Source: Oscillospiraceae bacterium (lineage in GTDB: Bacteria > Bacillota > Clostridia > Saccharofermentanales > Saccharofermentanaceae). From it: 8,336 bases of DNA. Under the pieces are notes generated by a model that did not search any database, was not told the DNA's origin, and saw nothing but the letters and a program-made list of their open reading frames with translations. Below are positions 1 to 6,228 of the stretch, one piece after another. Where the stretch lies: contig CADCQX010000260.1 in NCBI GenBank assembly GCA_902803695.1, positions 1 through 8,336 on the forward strand, given 5' to 3'. Made by a program: the position numbers and the translations under genes. Numbering within the stretch: the stretch's first letter is position 1; each line of letters begins with the position of its first letter.

Positions 1-34
1 ACTTCTCAACACCGCTTTTTGACTAGTAAGATCA

Positions 35-66
35 CGGCACGTCCAACGACCCGGGCGTGCCGTTTT
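35..66 (+). terminator. Intrinsic terminator of an upstream gene
   Basis: A 10-bp stem (CGGCACGTCC at 35-44 with GGGCGTGCCG at 53-62, one T-G wobble) encloses an 8-nt loop and is followed by TTTT, one GCAA break and TTTT. This is a classic rho-independent terminator on the plus strand. It closes a transcription unit lying left of the window. The preceding 34 bases contain possible stop codons (TGA at 20-22, TAG at 24-26) but are too short to identify the gene. Confidence 0.8.
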
Positions 67-112
67 GCAATTTTAAAACAAAATAGATAAAACTATTTGC
101 AAGCCTAAGATA

Positions 113-140
113 TATACACCCTTAGCTTAAATGTTAGAAT
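113..140 (+). promoter_or_regulatory. Possible extended -10 promoter for the zinc-ribbon/TPR gene
   Basis: TAGAAT at 135-140 is preceded by TG at 132-133 (extended -10 form), with a weak -35-like TATACA at 113-118 and a 16-nt spacer. It lies in AT-rich DNA between the upstream terminator and the start codon at 190, giving a leader of roughly 45 nt. The -35 match is only 4 of 6, so this is a tentative call from sequence alone. Confidence 0.35.
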
Positions 141-189
141 TATACCGTAAGTTTAAAGCTTGTTTCTTTATACGTTATGGAGTAAAAAA

Positions 190-1080
190 ATGACAAACAT
201 CAAGATTCATCAGTGCCCGTCCTGCGGCGGCAATCTCACCGTAGACAACGACAGACAAATGTATCATTGCTCTTTCTGCGGCAGCTCTTTCGATTATGAG
301 TATTTTCGAGAAGAACAGGCTCATGAGATGGGCGAGAAATACTTAAGCAGAGGCGAGTATGCCGCAGCTATCGATCTTTATAAGTTTGTATTGGATAAGA
401 ATCCGCATGATTTTATTTCTCTCAGGGGTCTGATGCTCGCGTCGGCACGCCTGAAGGAGATGAAGGAACTGACCTCCAAAGTCGGCACTGAAGGTTTCTC
501 ATATGACACAAAGCAGGTCGATTTCATCTGCGGCAGTGCTTCTCCGGATGACAAAGAATATTTTGACGGTATGTCAAAGATTTATTCCGATATTAAGTCC
601 GTCTCGGCCCTGGTCGAAGAGCAGAATGTTCTTCGTAAGGAAAAGAGGAGGATCGAGGACAAGATCCATCTCGAGCTCAAGAGCCGTGAAGAGTGCAGTG
701 TCAAAGACAGATACGGAACCGGACATGATCCGATAAAGGCTTTCATAGCGATGACCGCTATCTGCGGATTTTTCCTTCTGGTAATCCTCGTCCTGGTGAT
801 AGTAGGACTTTTTACGGAAGATTGGGTAGTCGGAATCGGTTTTATGCTCCTTCTTCTGGCGGTCCCGTTGACAATCATCGATTTTTTGATAGTATTCCCG
901 CGCTTCAAGAAGGCAAGGGAGATCGATGCCAGGATCGGTAAATACGGCATCGAGTCCGGCAAGCGTCAGAGAAGGATCAACGAGCTGGGCGAGCTGATCG
1001 ACAAGGAGTCTTCAGCCATCAAGCATGCGTGCTCCGACCTTATGAAGAAGGACACAAAGATCATGAATGAACTCAAATAA
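190..1080 (+). CDS. Zinc-ribbon and TPR-like membrane protein of unknown function
   Basis: The start is ATG at 190, because GGAG at 179-182 lies 7 nt upstream; an in-frame TTG at 160 has no such site. The protein is 296 aa. Residues 9-30 form a zinc ribbon with two CxxC pairs (C9/C12 and C27/C30) of the type found in TFIIB-like or zinc-ribbon sensor proteins. Residues about 44-78 resemble a TPR unit (YLSRGEYAAAIDLYKFVL, then NPHD). Residues 125-168 are charged and probably coiled coil. Two strong transmembrane segments follow (about 184-208 and 212-236), joined by a very short loop, then a second charged helical region to the end. The expected topology is a hairpin membrane anchor with both soluble parts on the same side, most likely cytoplasmic given the reduced zinc ribbon. 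Similar zinc-ribbon/TPR proteins occur in Clostridia, but I know of no assigned role. Being next to the Clp operon is not evidence of a link, since hairpin and promoter signals separate the two units. Confidence 0.85.
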   Translation: MTNIKIHQCPSCGGNLTVDNDRQMYHCSFCGSSFDYEYFREEQAHEMGEKYLSRGEYAAAIDLYKFVLDKNPHDFISLRGLMLASARLKEMKELTSKVGTEGFSYDTKQVDFICGSASPDDKEYFDGMSKIYSDIKSVSALVEEQNVLRKEKRRIEDKIHLELKSREECSVKDRYGTGHDPIKAFIAMTAICGFFLLVILVLVIVGLFTEDWVVGIGFMLLLLAVPLTIIDFLIVFPRFKKAREIDARIGKYGIESGKRQRRINELGELIDKESSAIKHACSDLMKKDTKIMNELK

Positions 1081-1084
1081 TATA

Positions 1085-1111
1085 AGTGACTGTCTCATTG
1101 AGGCAGTCACT
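1085..1111 (+). terminator. 12-bp hairpin after the zinc-ribbon/TPR gene, probable terminator
   Basis: AGTGACTGTCTC (1085-1096) pairs with GAGGCAGTCACT (1100-1111) with one T-G wobble and a 3-nt loop, starting 4 nt after the stop codon. The stem is strong but the following bases (AAATATTTG) are only a poor U-tract. The placement argues for a terminator or 3'-end stabiliser. A second weak candidate (TGAG/CTCA stem followed by GTTTTTT) lies at 1149-1168. Confidence 0.55.
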
Positions 1112-1179
1112 AAATATTTGTAGGAATACTAACCTGATCGGTCTTTTTTGAGACAACCCTCAGTTTTTTCGAAAATAAA

Positions 1180-1196
1180 AGTCAAAAAAAGTCAAA
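1180..1196 (+). promoter_or_regulatory. CtsR operator, upstream site
   Basis: AGTCAAAAAAAGTCAAA matches the known CtsR heptad-repeat consensus RGTCAAANANRGTCAAA at every defined position. It ends 7 nt before the -35 box of the ctsR promoter. CtsR dimers binding here would be expected to repress the operon, in line with the autoregulation known for this family. Confidence 0.9.
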
Positions 1197-1203
1197 AAAG
1201 TTA

Positions 1204-1232
1204 TTGACAAACACTGAAAACGGGACGATAAT
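1204..1232 (+). promoter_or_regulatory. Sigma-A-type promoter of the ctsR-mcsA-mcsB-clpC operon
   Basis: TTGACA at 1204-1209 and GATAAT at 1227-1232 are separated by exactly 17 nt, a near-perfect housekeeping promoter. The predicted start of transcription is near 1239, giving a leader of about 64 nt. The -35 box contains a TTG that opens a longer in-frame reading of ctsR; the promoter shows that this TTG is not a start codon. Confidence 0.88.
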
Positions 1233-1237
1233 ACAAA

Positions 1238-1260
1238 CATCAAAGAAAGTCAAAGTCAAA
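1238..1260 (+). promoter_or_regulatory. CtsR operator, downstream site overlapping the transcription start
   Basis: CATCAAAGAAAGTCAAA (1238-1254) matches the CtsR consensus at all defined positions except the first two. Another GTCAAA follows directly (1255-1260) and a further TCAAA lies at 1262-1266. The site covers the predicted transcription start. With the perfect site upstream of the -35 box, it would let CtsR bracket the promoter. Confidence 0.7.
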
Positions 1261-1289
1261 ATCAAAGTCGAATTTTACCAAAGCAGGAA

Positions 1290-1295
1290 GGGAGG
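1290..1295 (+). promoter_or_regulatory. Ribosome binding site that fixes the ctsR GTG start
   Basis: GGGAGG lies 7 nt before the GTG at 1303. An overlapping ATG at 1301 is out of frame and closes after eight codons, so the GTG is the only sensible start served by this site. Confidence 0.85.
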
Positions 1296-1302
1296 AACAG
1301 AT

Positions 1303-1773
1303 GTGGCCAGACTCGTTGATGTTATAGAGTTAATGATCAAAGAGATGCTGGACGAGAACAACGGCAAGGCGACCATAAGCAGAAGCGATCTCGCTGAGAG
1401 AGCAAACTGCGTGCCTTCACAGATAACCTACGTGTTGTCCACCAGATTCTCGTCAGGTAACGGATATATAGTCGAGAGCCGAAGAGGTGGCGGCGGGCAG
1501 ATCACGATAAGGCGAGCGAAGATCATCAGCAAGGGCGAGTACCTTCAGTCGGTGCTTAACGCGGTAGGCAATGATCTTACTCAGCAACAGGCGAAGATCT
1601 ATCTGACCAATCTCGTGTCGAGCGGTGCGATCTCACCTCATGAGGCGACAGTCGTCATGGCGACCGTGTCGGACAGAGCTCTGGTCCATGTTGATTCCGA
1701 TATAAGGTCGGTGGTAAGAGCCGATATTTTCAAAAATGCTTTGGTAAGTCTTATGTTAGACGGTGCGAGCTGA
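1303..1773 (+). CDS. ctsR: CtsR, transcriptional repressor of class III heat-shock genes
   Basis: CtsR is a dimeric winged-helix repressor that binds GTCAAA heptad repeats in clp promoters and releases them on heat stress. With the GTG start the protein is 156 aa, close to the usual length of about 154. The N-terminal half holds the helix-turn-helix (about residues 26-50, with SRSDLAERANCVPSQITYVL) and the wing, in which the four glycines fall at residues 62-65. That glycine loop is the known intrinsic heat sensor of the family, and it is intact. The C-terminal half (about 80-156) is the dimer/regulatory domain (LTQQQAKIYLTNLVSSGAI; RADIFKNAL). It is the first gene of the operon and is followed 16 nt later by mcsA. 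Two CtsR-type operators flank its own promoter, so autoregulation is almost certain. An in-frame TTG at 1204 would extend the protein by 33 residues, but that codon is the -35 box. Confidence 0.95.
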   Translation: MARLVDVIELMIKEMLDENNGKATISRSDLAERANCVPSQITYVLSTRFSSGNGYIVESRRGGGGQITIRRAKIISKGEYLQSVLNAVGNDLTQQQAKIYLTNLVSSGAISPHEATVVMATVSDRALVHVDSDIRSVVRADIFKNALVSLMLDGAS

Positions 1774-1789
1774 AAGGAAGTGATACATA

Positions 1790-2419
1790 ATGCGTTGTGA
1801 AAGATGCGGAAAGATAATAGACAAGTCATACGTAAACTATAACGGCAGATATTTCTGTCCGGATTGTGCCAAGGAGATAGGGATCCCTGATGCGGCAACT
1901 CTTGCCAGCAGTGCATTCAGGTTCCTGGATGACGGACTTACGTCCTTCTTCCCGCTTATGAGAGAGCAGCTTGAGTTCTCTCCTACGAGAAGCCAGATCA
2001 AGTGCCCGAAGTGCGGTACTACCCTGAAGGAATTTGAGTCCACGGGTACTCTCGGATGCATAGAGTGCTATAACACTTTTAATGAATCCGTTATGAGACT
2101 TCTCATGAGACTTCAGGCTGATAACCACTACAGGGGAAGGACTCCGGGTATCGCGTCCGAGCCTCTGGATGACATCAAAGAGACAAGGGAAGTCGATGCG
2201 ACCGAGATAGGTTCGAATATCGAGACTAAGGAAGCGGAGAGTGCTCCTTCCAAGGAGATCGTAGCTGACGAGAACAAGCTTCTTAAGTATTCCAATGCCG
2301 ATATCGGAATGCTCACCAACGAAGATCTTAACGAAGCTATCAAGCTTGCTGTAGCAAATGAAGATTACCTTCTTGCAGCAAAATTCAGAGATGAACTTCG
2401 AAGCAGGGAGGGCGTATAA
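1790..2419 (+). CDS. mcsA: McsA, zinc-finger activator/adaptor of the McsB-ClpC system
   Basis: McsA binds and activates the protein arginine kinase McsB and helps deliver substrates to ClpC. The 209-aa protein has four CxxC pairs: C3/C6, C23/C26, C72/C75 and C90/C93. The second half of this zinc region has the family signature CPKCGTT...F...G.LGC.ECY.TF. Residues about 120-165 are an acidic, probably disordered linker, longer than in Bacillus. Residues about 176-206 form a UVR-type helical hairpin (NEAIKLAVANEDYLLAAKFRDELRS), as in known McsA proteins. The start is ATG at 1790 with AAAGGAAGTGA at 1773-1783. It is translationally coupled to mcsB, whose ATG follows the stop codon directly. All zinc ligands are present, so the zinc fingers look functional even though the partner kinase appears dead. 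Confidence 0.93.
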   Translation: MRCERCGKIIDKSYVNYNGRYFCPDCAKEIGIPDAATLASSAFRFLDDGLTSFFPLMREQLEFSPTRSQIKCPKCGTTLKEFESTGTLGCIECYNTFNESVMRLLMRLQADNHYRGRTPGIASEPLDDIKETREVDATEIGSNIETKEAESAPSKEIVADENKLLKYSNADIGMLTNEDLNEAIKLAVANEDYLLAAKFRDELRSREGV

Positions 2420-3397
2420 ATGAAGTGGTACGAAGAAAACGGTGAAAACAGTGATGTTATCCTCACATCAAGAGTCGTAGTGAGGCGTAACATAAAAGGA
2501 TATTCCTTCCCTTCGAAAATGGATGACAACGAGCGCGAGACCGTACAGCATCTCGTTACCGCAAAGGCGGAGGAGCTCGGTTATGAAGTCAAGATCGAGG
2601 AGCCGTCGGCAAATATCCCCGATGCGCTCAAAAAGCGCGGCAGTGACGCCATGTTCCAGAGCGGTGACGAAGCTATAGGTGCCATGATCAACAAGATCAA
2701 CCACCTGACATTCTACGGAAACATCAGAGGCTCCAATGTCAAGGACATGTTCTCCAGAGTCGAGAAGATGGTCATTGATTTCGAGAGAGCATTCGATATG
2801 GCTTATTCCGAGAGACTCGGATTTCTCACGGCAGAACCACAGAATGTAGGTTCAGGTATAACGGTGGATATCGTTGTGGCTATCCCGGGAATCGTTAAGT
2901 CGGGAACACTTCCTTCTTTGCAGAAGAAGCTGACAGTTGCCGAATGGAGACTTAAGCCTTATATCAATCAGAGTAACAGTATCAAGCGACCTGAGACTTT
3001 GTACTCCCTTACCAATGTTGCCACACTCGGCATCGGTGAGGACAAGCTCTACGAACGTGCCATTACGATAATCGGCGACATCATCAGAGTCGAGCGTATG
3101 TGCCGTGACGCCATATATAAGAAGAATAAATTAGTAGTCGAGGATCAGTACTACAGAGCATACGGACTTTTGAAGTTCTGCAGAAAGATCGAACTTCCTG
3201 AGGCACTTGAAGTGCTCGGATGGATCAGGTTCGGTCTGGGTCTTATCGACGACAAGGAAACGGGGATCACACTCTCCGTTGTTAATGAGATAACGGAAAA
3301 ACTATGTAAAGAATACGACCTGCATCCGCGCAGCTTTAACAGACACAATGAGCAGCGCGCAGCGTATATCAAGGAAATACTTGAAAGGGGTGAGTGA
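2420..3397 (+). CDS. mcsB: McsB-family protein (phosphagen-kinase fold), predicted catalytically inactive
   Basis: McsB normally phosphorylates arginine in proteins such as CtsR, marking them for ClpC-ClpP. This 325-aa homologue is shorter than Bacillus McsB (about 363 aa). Family membership is clear from WYEENGENSDVILTSR, FLTAEPQNVGSG and the KLVVEDQYYRAYGLLKFCR block. The catalytic residues, however, are changed. The NEEDH(I/L)R motif reads NKINHLT (91-97), losing the catalytic glutamates and an arginine. The S-C-P cysteine is Glu139. The SRIR phosphate-binding pair reads SRVV (17-20), losing the second arginine. The GTGLR arginine is Thr148. The RGxYGEG loop is absent and replaced by LKPYINQSN (178-186). 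The C-terminal RDxxRA phospho-arginine allosteric motif is reduced to HNEQRA. The ORF is otherwise uninterrupted and well translated: GGGAGGG at 2406-2412 and an immediate start after mcsA. I infer a pseudokinase adaptor rather than decay. Motif comparison is from memory of creatine kinase and Bacillus McsB. Confidence 0.88.
   Translation: MKWYEENGENSDVILTSRVVVRRNIKGYSFPSKMDDNERETVQHLVTAKAEELGYEVKIEEPSANIPDALKKRGSDAMFQSGDEAIGAMINKINHLTFYGNIRGSNVKDMFSRVEKMVIDFERAFDMAYSERLGFLTAEPQNVGSGITVDIVVAIPGIVKSGTLPSLQKKLTVAEWRLKPYINQSNSIKRPETLYSLTNVATLGIGEDKLYERAITIIGDIIRVERMCRDAIYKKNKLVVEDQYYRAYGLLKFCRKIELPEALEVLGWIRFGLGLIDDKETGITLSVVNEITEKLCKEYDLHPRSFNRHNEQRAAYIKEILERGE
3384..3393 (+). promoter_or_regulatory. 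Ribosome binding site for clpC, favouring the GTG at 3400
   Basis: AAAGGGGTGA lies inside the last codons of mcsB. From the G run to the GTG at 3394 there are only 3 nt, whereas the in-frame GTG at 3400 is 9 nt away, which is a normal spacing. The 3394 start would overlap the mcsB stop (GTGA), so it cannot be excluded. Confidence 0.6.
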
Positions 3398-3399
3398 TA

Positions 3400-5979
3400 G
3401 TGAAATTCGGAGAAGGTGCCATTCAATTGATATCTGATTCCTGGCTTTTCGCCAAGGCTTTTAAATGTGAGACTATCGGAAGCGAGTTTTTGCTCCTTGC
3501 CATGTGTAATCTCAATTGCCCTGCCAAGAATATTCTCGAAGTTCAGGGTGTTACAGATGAGAAAGTAATCGAGTGTATCGAGAGAAACGAGAGGACAACG
3601 ATCCAGAAACCGAGCGACGAAGAGATCGCCAGCATAGACTTTGAAGAAGGTCTTCACGCCTGTCGTGTAGATACGAAGCGAGTTCTCGCCGAGGCCGATA
3701 TCGTGGCAAACAGATTCGGTGACGGAATAGTTACTCCGGAACATATCCTGAGCGTTATAGCTTCCAAGAGAAGCTTTACTGCCGCCAAGATACTTTTATA
3801 CCTCAATGCGGATCTTGATGCCATAAGAAAAGAGACCCTGGCTGTCATCATGGGTTCGGGCGACGAGGATTATATGGACGGCAGTTCGTCTGAAGAATCA
3901 CCTCGTCCTGCTGCATCCAACATAGGCAGGATGGGTTCGAAAAAGAGTGCCAAGGGTAAGCATCCTACATTGGACAAGTTCGGTAAGAATCTTACTCAGC
4001 TTGCCAAGGACGGCAAGATCGATCCTGTTATCGGAAGAGAAGAAGAGATCAACCGTGTAATGCAGATCCTTGCCAGAAGAACAAAGAACAACCCGTGCCT
4101 CGTAGGTGAGCCTGGTGTAGGTAAGACAGCTATCGCGGAAGGTCTTGCACTTAAGATCGCAGAAGGTGATGTGCCGGATATCCTCAAGGGCAAGACAGTA
4201 TTCAACATCGAAGTCGGTTCGATGGTAGCAGGTTCCAAGTTCAGAGGTGACTTTGAAGAGAGGATCCAGAAGGTCCTTGACGAAGCATCCTCTAACGAAG
4301 ACATCATCCTCTTTATCGATGAGATACATACTCTCGTAGGTGCAGGTGACGGCGGCAACGGTTCGCTCGATGCAGCCAACATCATGAAGCCTATGCTCAC
4401 CAAGGGTGAACTCCAGATCATCGGTGCTACTACTCTTGATGAATACAGTAAGATCATCGAGAAAGATTCCGCTCTCGAGAGAAGATTCCAGAAAGTCTTG
4501 ATCGAAGAGCCTTCACAGGCAGATGCAATCCTGATCCTCAAGGGACTCCGTCCTCGCTATGAGGAACATCACAAGATCAAGATCAGTGATGAAGCTATCG
4601 AGCAGGCAGTCCTCCTTTCGACCAGATATCTGTCAGACAGATTCCTTCCTGATAAGGCGATCGACCTTATCGATGAGGCAGCAGCGAAAAAGAGGATCAA
4701 CTTCCAGGTATCCACGGAACTTAATACTCTCAACAGCAGACTTGCAGAAGTAGGCAACCTTAAAAAAGTCGCTGCAGAAAAGATGGAATTCGAGAAAGCT
4801 CAGGAACTTCATGTTCAGGAGCAGGAGATCGAGAAGAGGATCGAGGAACTCAAGAATTCCAACAAGCCTGATAATGACGGATTTACGGGAGAACTTACCG
4901 TAGAAGATATAGCAGAGGTTCTCGCCAAGTGGTCAGGTATCCCTGTATCAAAGATCACGGAGTCTGATGCCGAGAAGCTTAAGACATTGGAAGATGAGCT
5001 TAAGTCAAGAGTTATCGGTCAGGATGAGGCTGTAAGTGCCATCGCCCGCGCGATCAGGAGAAGCCGTCTGGGTCTTAAAGATCCGAAGCGTCCGTCAGGA
5101 TCGTTCATCTTCCTTGGTACTACCGGTGTAGGTAAGACTGAGCTTGCAAGGGCTCTCGCAGAGGTAATGTTCGGAAACGAGAACGCGCTTGTAAGGATCG
5201 ATATGTCCGAGTACATGGAAAAGCACGATGTAAGTAAACTCATCGGATCTCCTCCGGGATATGTCGGATACGACGAGGGCGGTCAGCTTACCGAGAAGAT
5301 CAGAAGACATCCTTATTCGGTAGTCCTTTTCGATGAGATAGAGAAGGCGCATCCTGATATCTTCAACAGCATGCTCCAGATCCTGGATGACGGAAGACTT
5401 ACTGACGGTAAGGGACGACTCGTTGATTTTAAGAATACTATTATAATAATGACCTCTAATATTGGTGCGCGTATGCTCACGGCGGAGGCCAGCCGCAAGA
5501 TCGGATTCGAACTCGAGGACGAGGACGACAAGGACGATCTTTCCAGAGAGCGTCTCTACGGCGGTAAGAACTACGAGGATGCCAAGAAGACGGTCCTTGA
5601 TGAACTTAAGAAGAGTTTCTCGCCTGAGTTCATCAACCGTGTGGACGAGATCATCTTCTTCCGTATGCTCAATAAGGAGTCCATCCTTAAGATCGTTGAT
5701 CTGCTCATGAAGAATGTCGGTAAGAGAGTCAACGATCTCGGCATCGAGATCAAGCTTACCGATGAGGCCAAGGAACTTCTCGCTAAGAAGGGCTATGACC
5801 CGCAGTACGGTGCAAGACCTTTGAGAAGAGTTATCCAGGCAATGGTCGAAGATAAGTTCTCGGAGGCATTGCTCGACGGCATCATCGCACCGGGTGATGT
5901 AGCTTTGGTAGATTGCATTAACGATGAGATCGTGATCACATGTGATGAGACCAAGATAGAATCTGTAGTACAGAATTAA
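3400..5979 (+). CDS. clpC: ClpC-type Clp/Hsp100 ATPase, unfoldase subunit of the ClpCP protease
   Basis: ClpC is a hexameric AAA+ unfoldase in the cytoplasm that feeds proteins into ClpP. The product is 859 aa from GTG 3400 (861 from GTG 3394). Order: a Clp N-domain with two repeats (about 1-150), a flexible linker (about 153-180), D1 with Walker A GEPGVGKT (236-243), Walker B ILFIDE (303-308) and the arginine-finger segment ALERRF, a coiled-coil/UVR-like M-domain (about 441-486), then D2 with Walker A GTTGVGKT (573-580), Walker B VVLFDE (641-646) and sensor-2 GARPLRR. The ClpP-docking loop is present as IGF (701-703), so it should work with ClpP, unlike ClpB. Both ATPase sites look intact. 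Odd points: the N-domain repeats are very divergent from Bacillus (FGEGA for FTERA, CRVDT for YTPRA), though the GSE and TPEH glutamates remain. D2 Walker A has Thr where Pro is usual, and an acidic insertion follows the IGF loop. It is the last gene of the CtsR-controlled operon, beginning 2 nt after mcsB. Confidence 0.96.
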   Translation: MKFGEGAIQLISDSWLFAKAFKCETIGSEFLLLAMCNLNCPAKNILEVQGVTDEKVIECIERNERTTIQKPSDEEIASIDFEEGLHACRVDTKRVLAEADIVANRFGDGIVTPEHILSVIASKRSFTAAKILLYLNADLDAIRKETLAVIMGSGDEDYMDGSSSEESPRPAASNIGRMGSKKSAKGKHPTLDKFGKNLTQLAKDGKIDPVIGREEEINRVMQILARRTKNNPCLVGEPGVGKTAIAEGLALKIAEGDVPDILKGKTVFNIEVGSMVAGSKFRGDFEERIQKVLDEASSNEDIILFIDEIHTLVGAGDGGNGSLDAANIMKPMLTKGELQIIGATTLDEYSKIIEKDSALERRFQKVLIEEPSQADAILILKGLRPRYEEHHKIKISDEAIEQAVLLSTRYLSDRFLPDKAIDLIDEAAAKKRINFQVSTELNTLNSRLAEVGNLKKVAAEKMEFEKAQELHVQEQEIEKRIEELKNSNKPDNDGFTGELTVEDIAEVLAKWSGIPVSKITESDAEKLKTLEDELKSRVIGQDEAVSAIARAIRRSRLGLKDPKRPSGSFIFLGTTGVGKTELARALAEVMFGNENALVRIDMSEYMEKHDVSKLIGSPPGYVGYDEGGQLTEKIRRHPYSVVLFDEIEKAHPDIFNSMLQILDDGRLTDGKGRLVDFKNTIIIMTSNIGARMLTAEASRKIGFELEDEDDKDDLSRERLYGGKNYEDAKKTVLDELKKSFSPEFINRVDEIIFFRMLNKESILKIVDLLMKNVGKRVNDLGIEIKLTDEAKELLAKKGYDPQYGARPLRRVIQAMVEDKFSEALLDGIIAPGDVALVDCINDEIVITCDETKIESVVQN

Positions 5980-6004
5980 TCCTAAATATGTGTTTGGTTG
6001 GGTG

Positions 6005-6035
6005 CCGCCTTCCTTCGGGGAGGCGGTTTTCTTTT
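6005..6035 (+). terminator. Intrinsic terminator of the ctsR-clpC operon
   Basis: CCGCCTTCC (6005-6013) pairs with GGGAGGCGG (6018-6026) around a stable TTCG tetraloop, followed by TTTTCTTTT. It starts 25 nt after the clpC stop and ends the operon, so no radA- or disA-type gene is co-transcribed here. Confidence 0.93.
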
Positions 6036-6228
6036 GCTCGAAAATGGCGAATATTGAACGAGATAACACATTTCGGAGGAAAATGTCATTTTTTGTTGTT
6101 TAAATTTGTAAACGACTAAAACGCCGATGTACCAGTGGTTTGGAGTGCTTTCGAGGAGACTGCGTTAACAAATTCTCATTCCCGATTTACATTTAGTTCA
6201 TAAAATGTGACAAAATTATGGCTCTAGT
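6036..6228. other. Intergenic AT-rich region upstream of the long pilin gene
   Basis: No convincing gene is seen. Two copies of ACATTT-N(7-8)-AAATGT occur, at 6068-6086 and 6189-6208. The first encloses CGGAGG followed by a six-codon ATG frame (6083-6103), which I do not call a gene. I looked for the conserved cores of c-di-GMP riboswitches, which sometimes precede pilin genes, and did not find them. Confidence 0.5.

Noticed and set aside
1091..1155. Alternative pairing of TGTCTCA (1091-1097) with TGAGACA (1149-1155), suggesting a switch upstream of ctsR
   Set aside because: The pairing is 7 bp, competes with a much stronger 12-bp local stem, and lies upstream of the operon promoter, so it cannot control the ctsR transcript.
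5095..6069. A 324-residue open frame on the minus strand across the end of clpC
   Set aside because: It lies antisense to the highly conserved D2 domain of clpC and shows no recognisable motif. Its length comes from codon bias of the real gene. Other antisense frames in mcsA, mcsB and clpC are rejected for the same reason.
6083..6103. Six-codon frame (MSFFVV) after GGAGG upstream of the long pilin
   Set aside because: The spacing from GGAGG to ATG is too short, the peptide is tiny, and no attenuator structure follows it.
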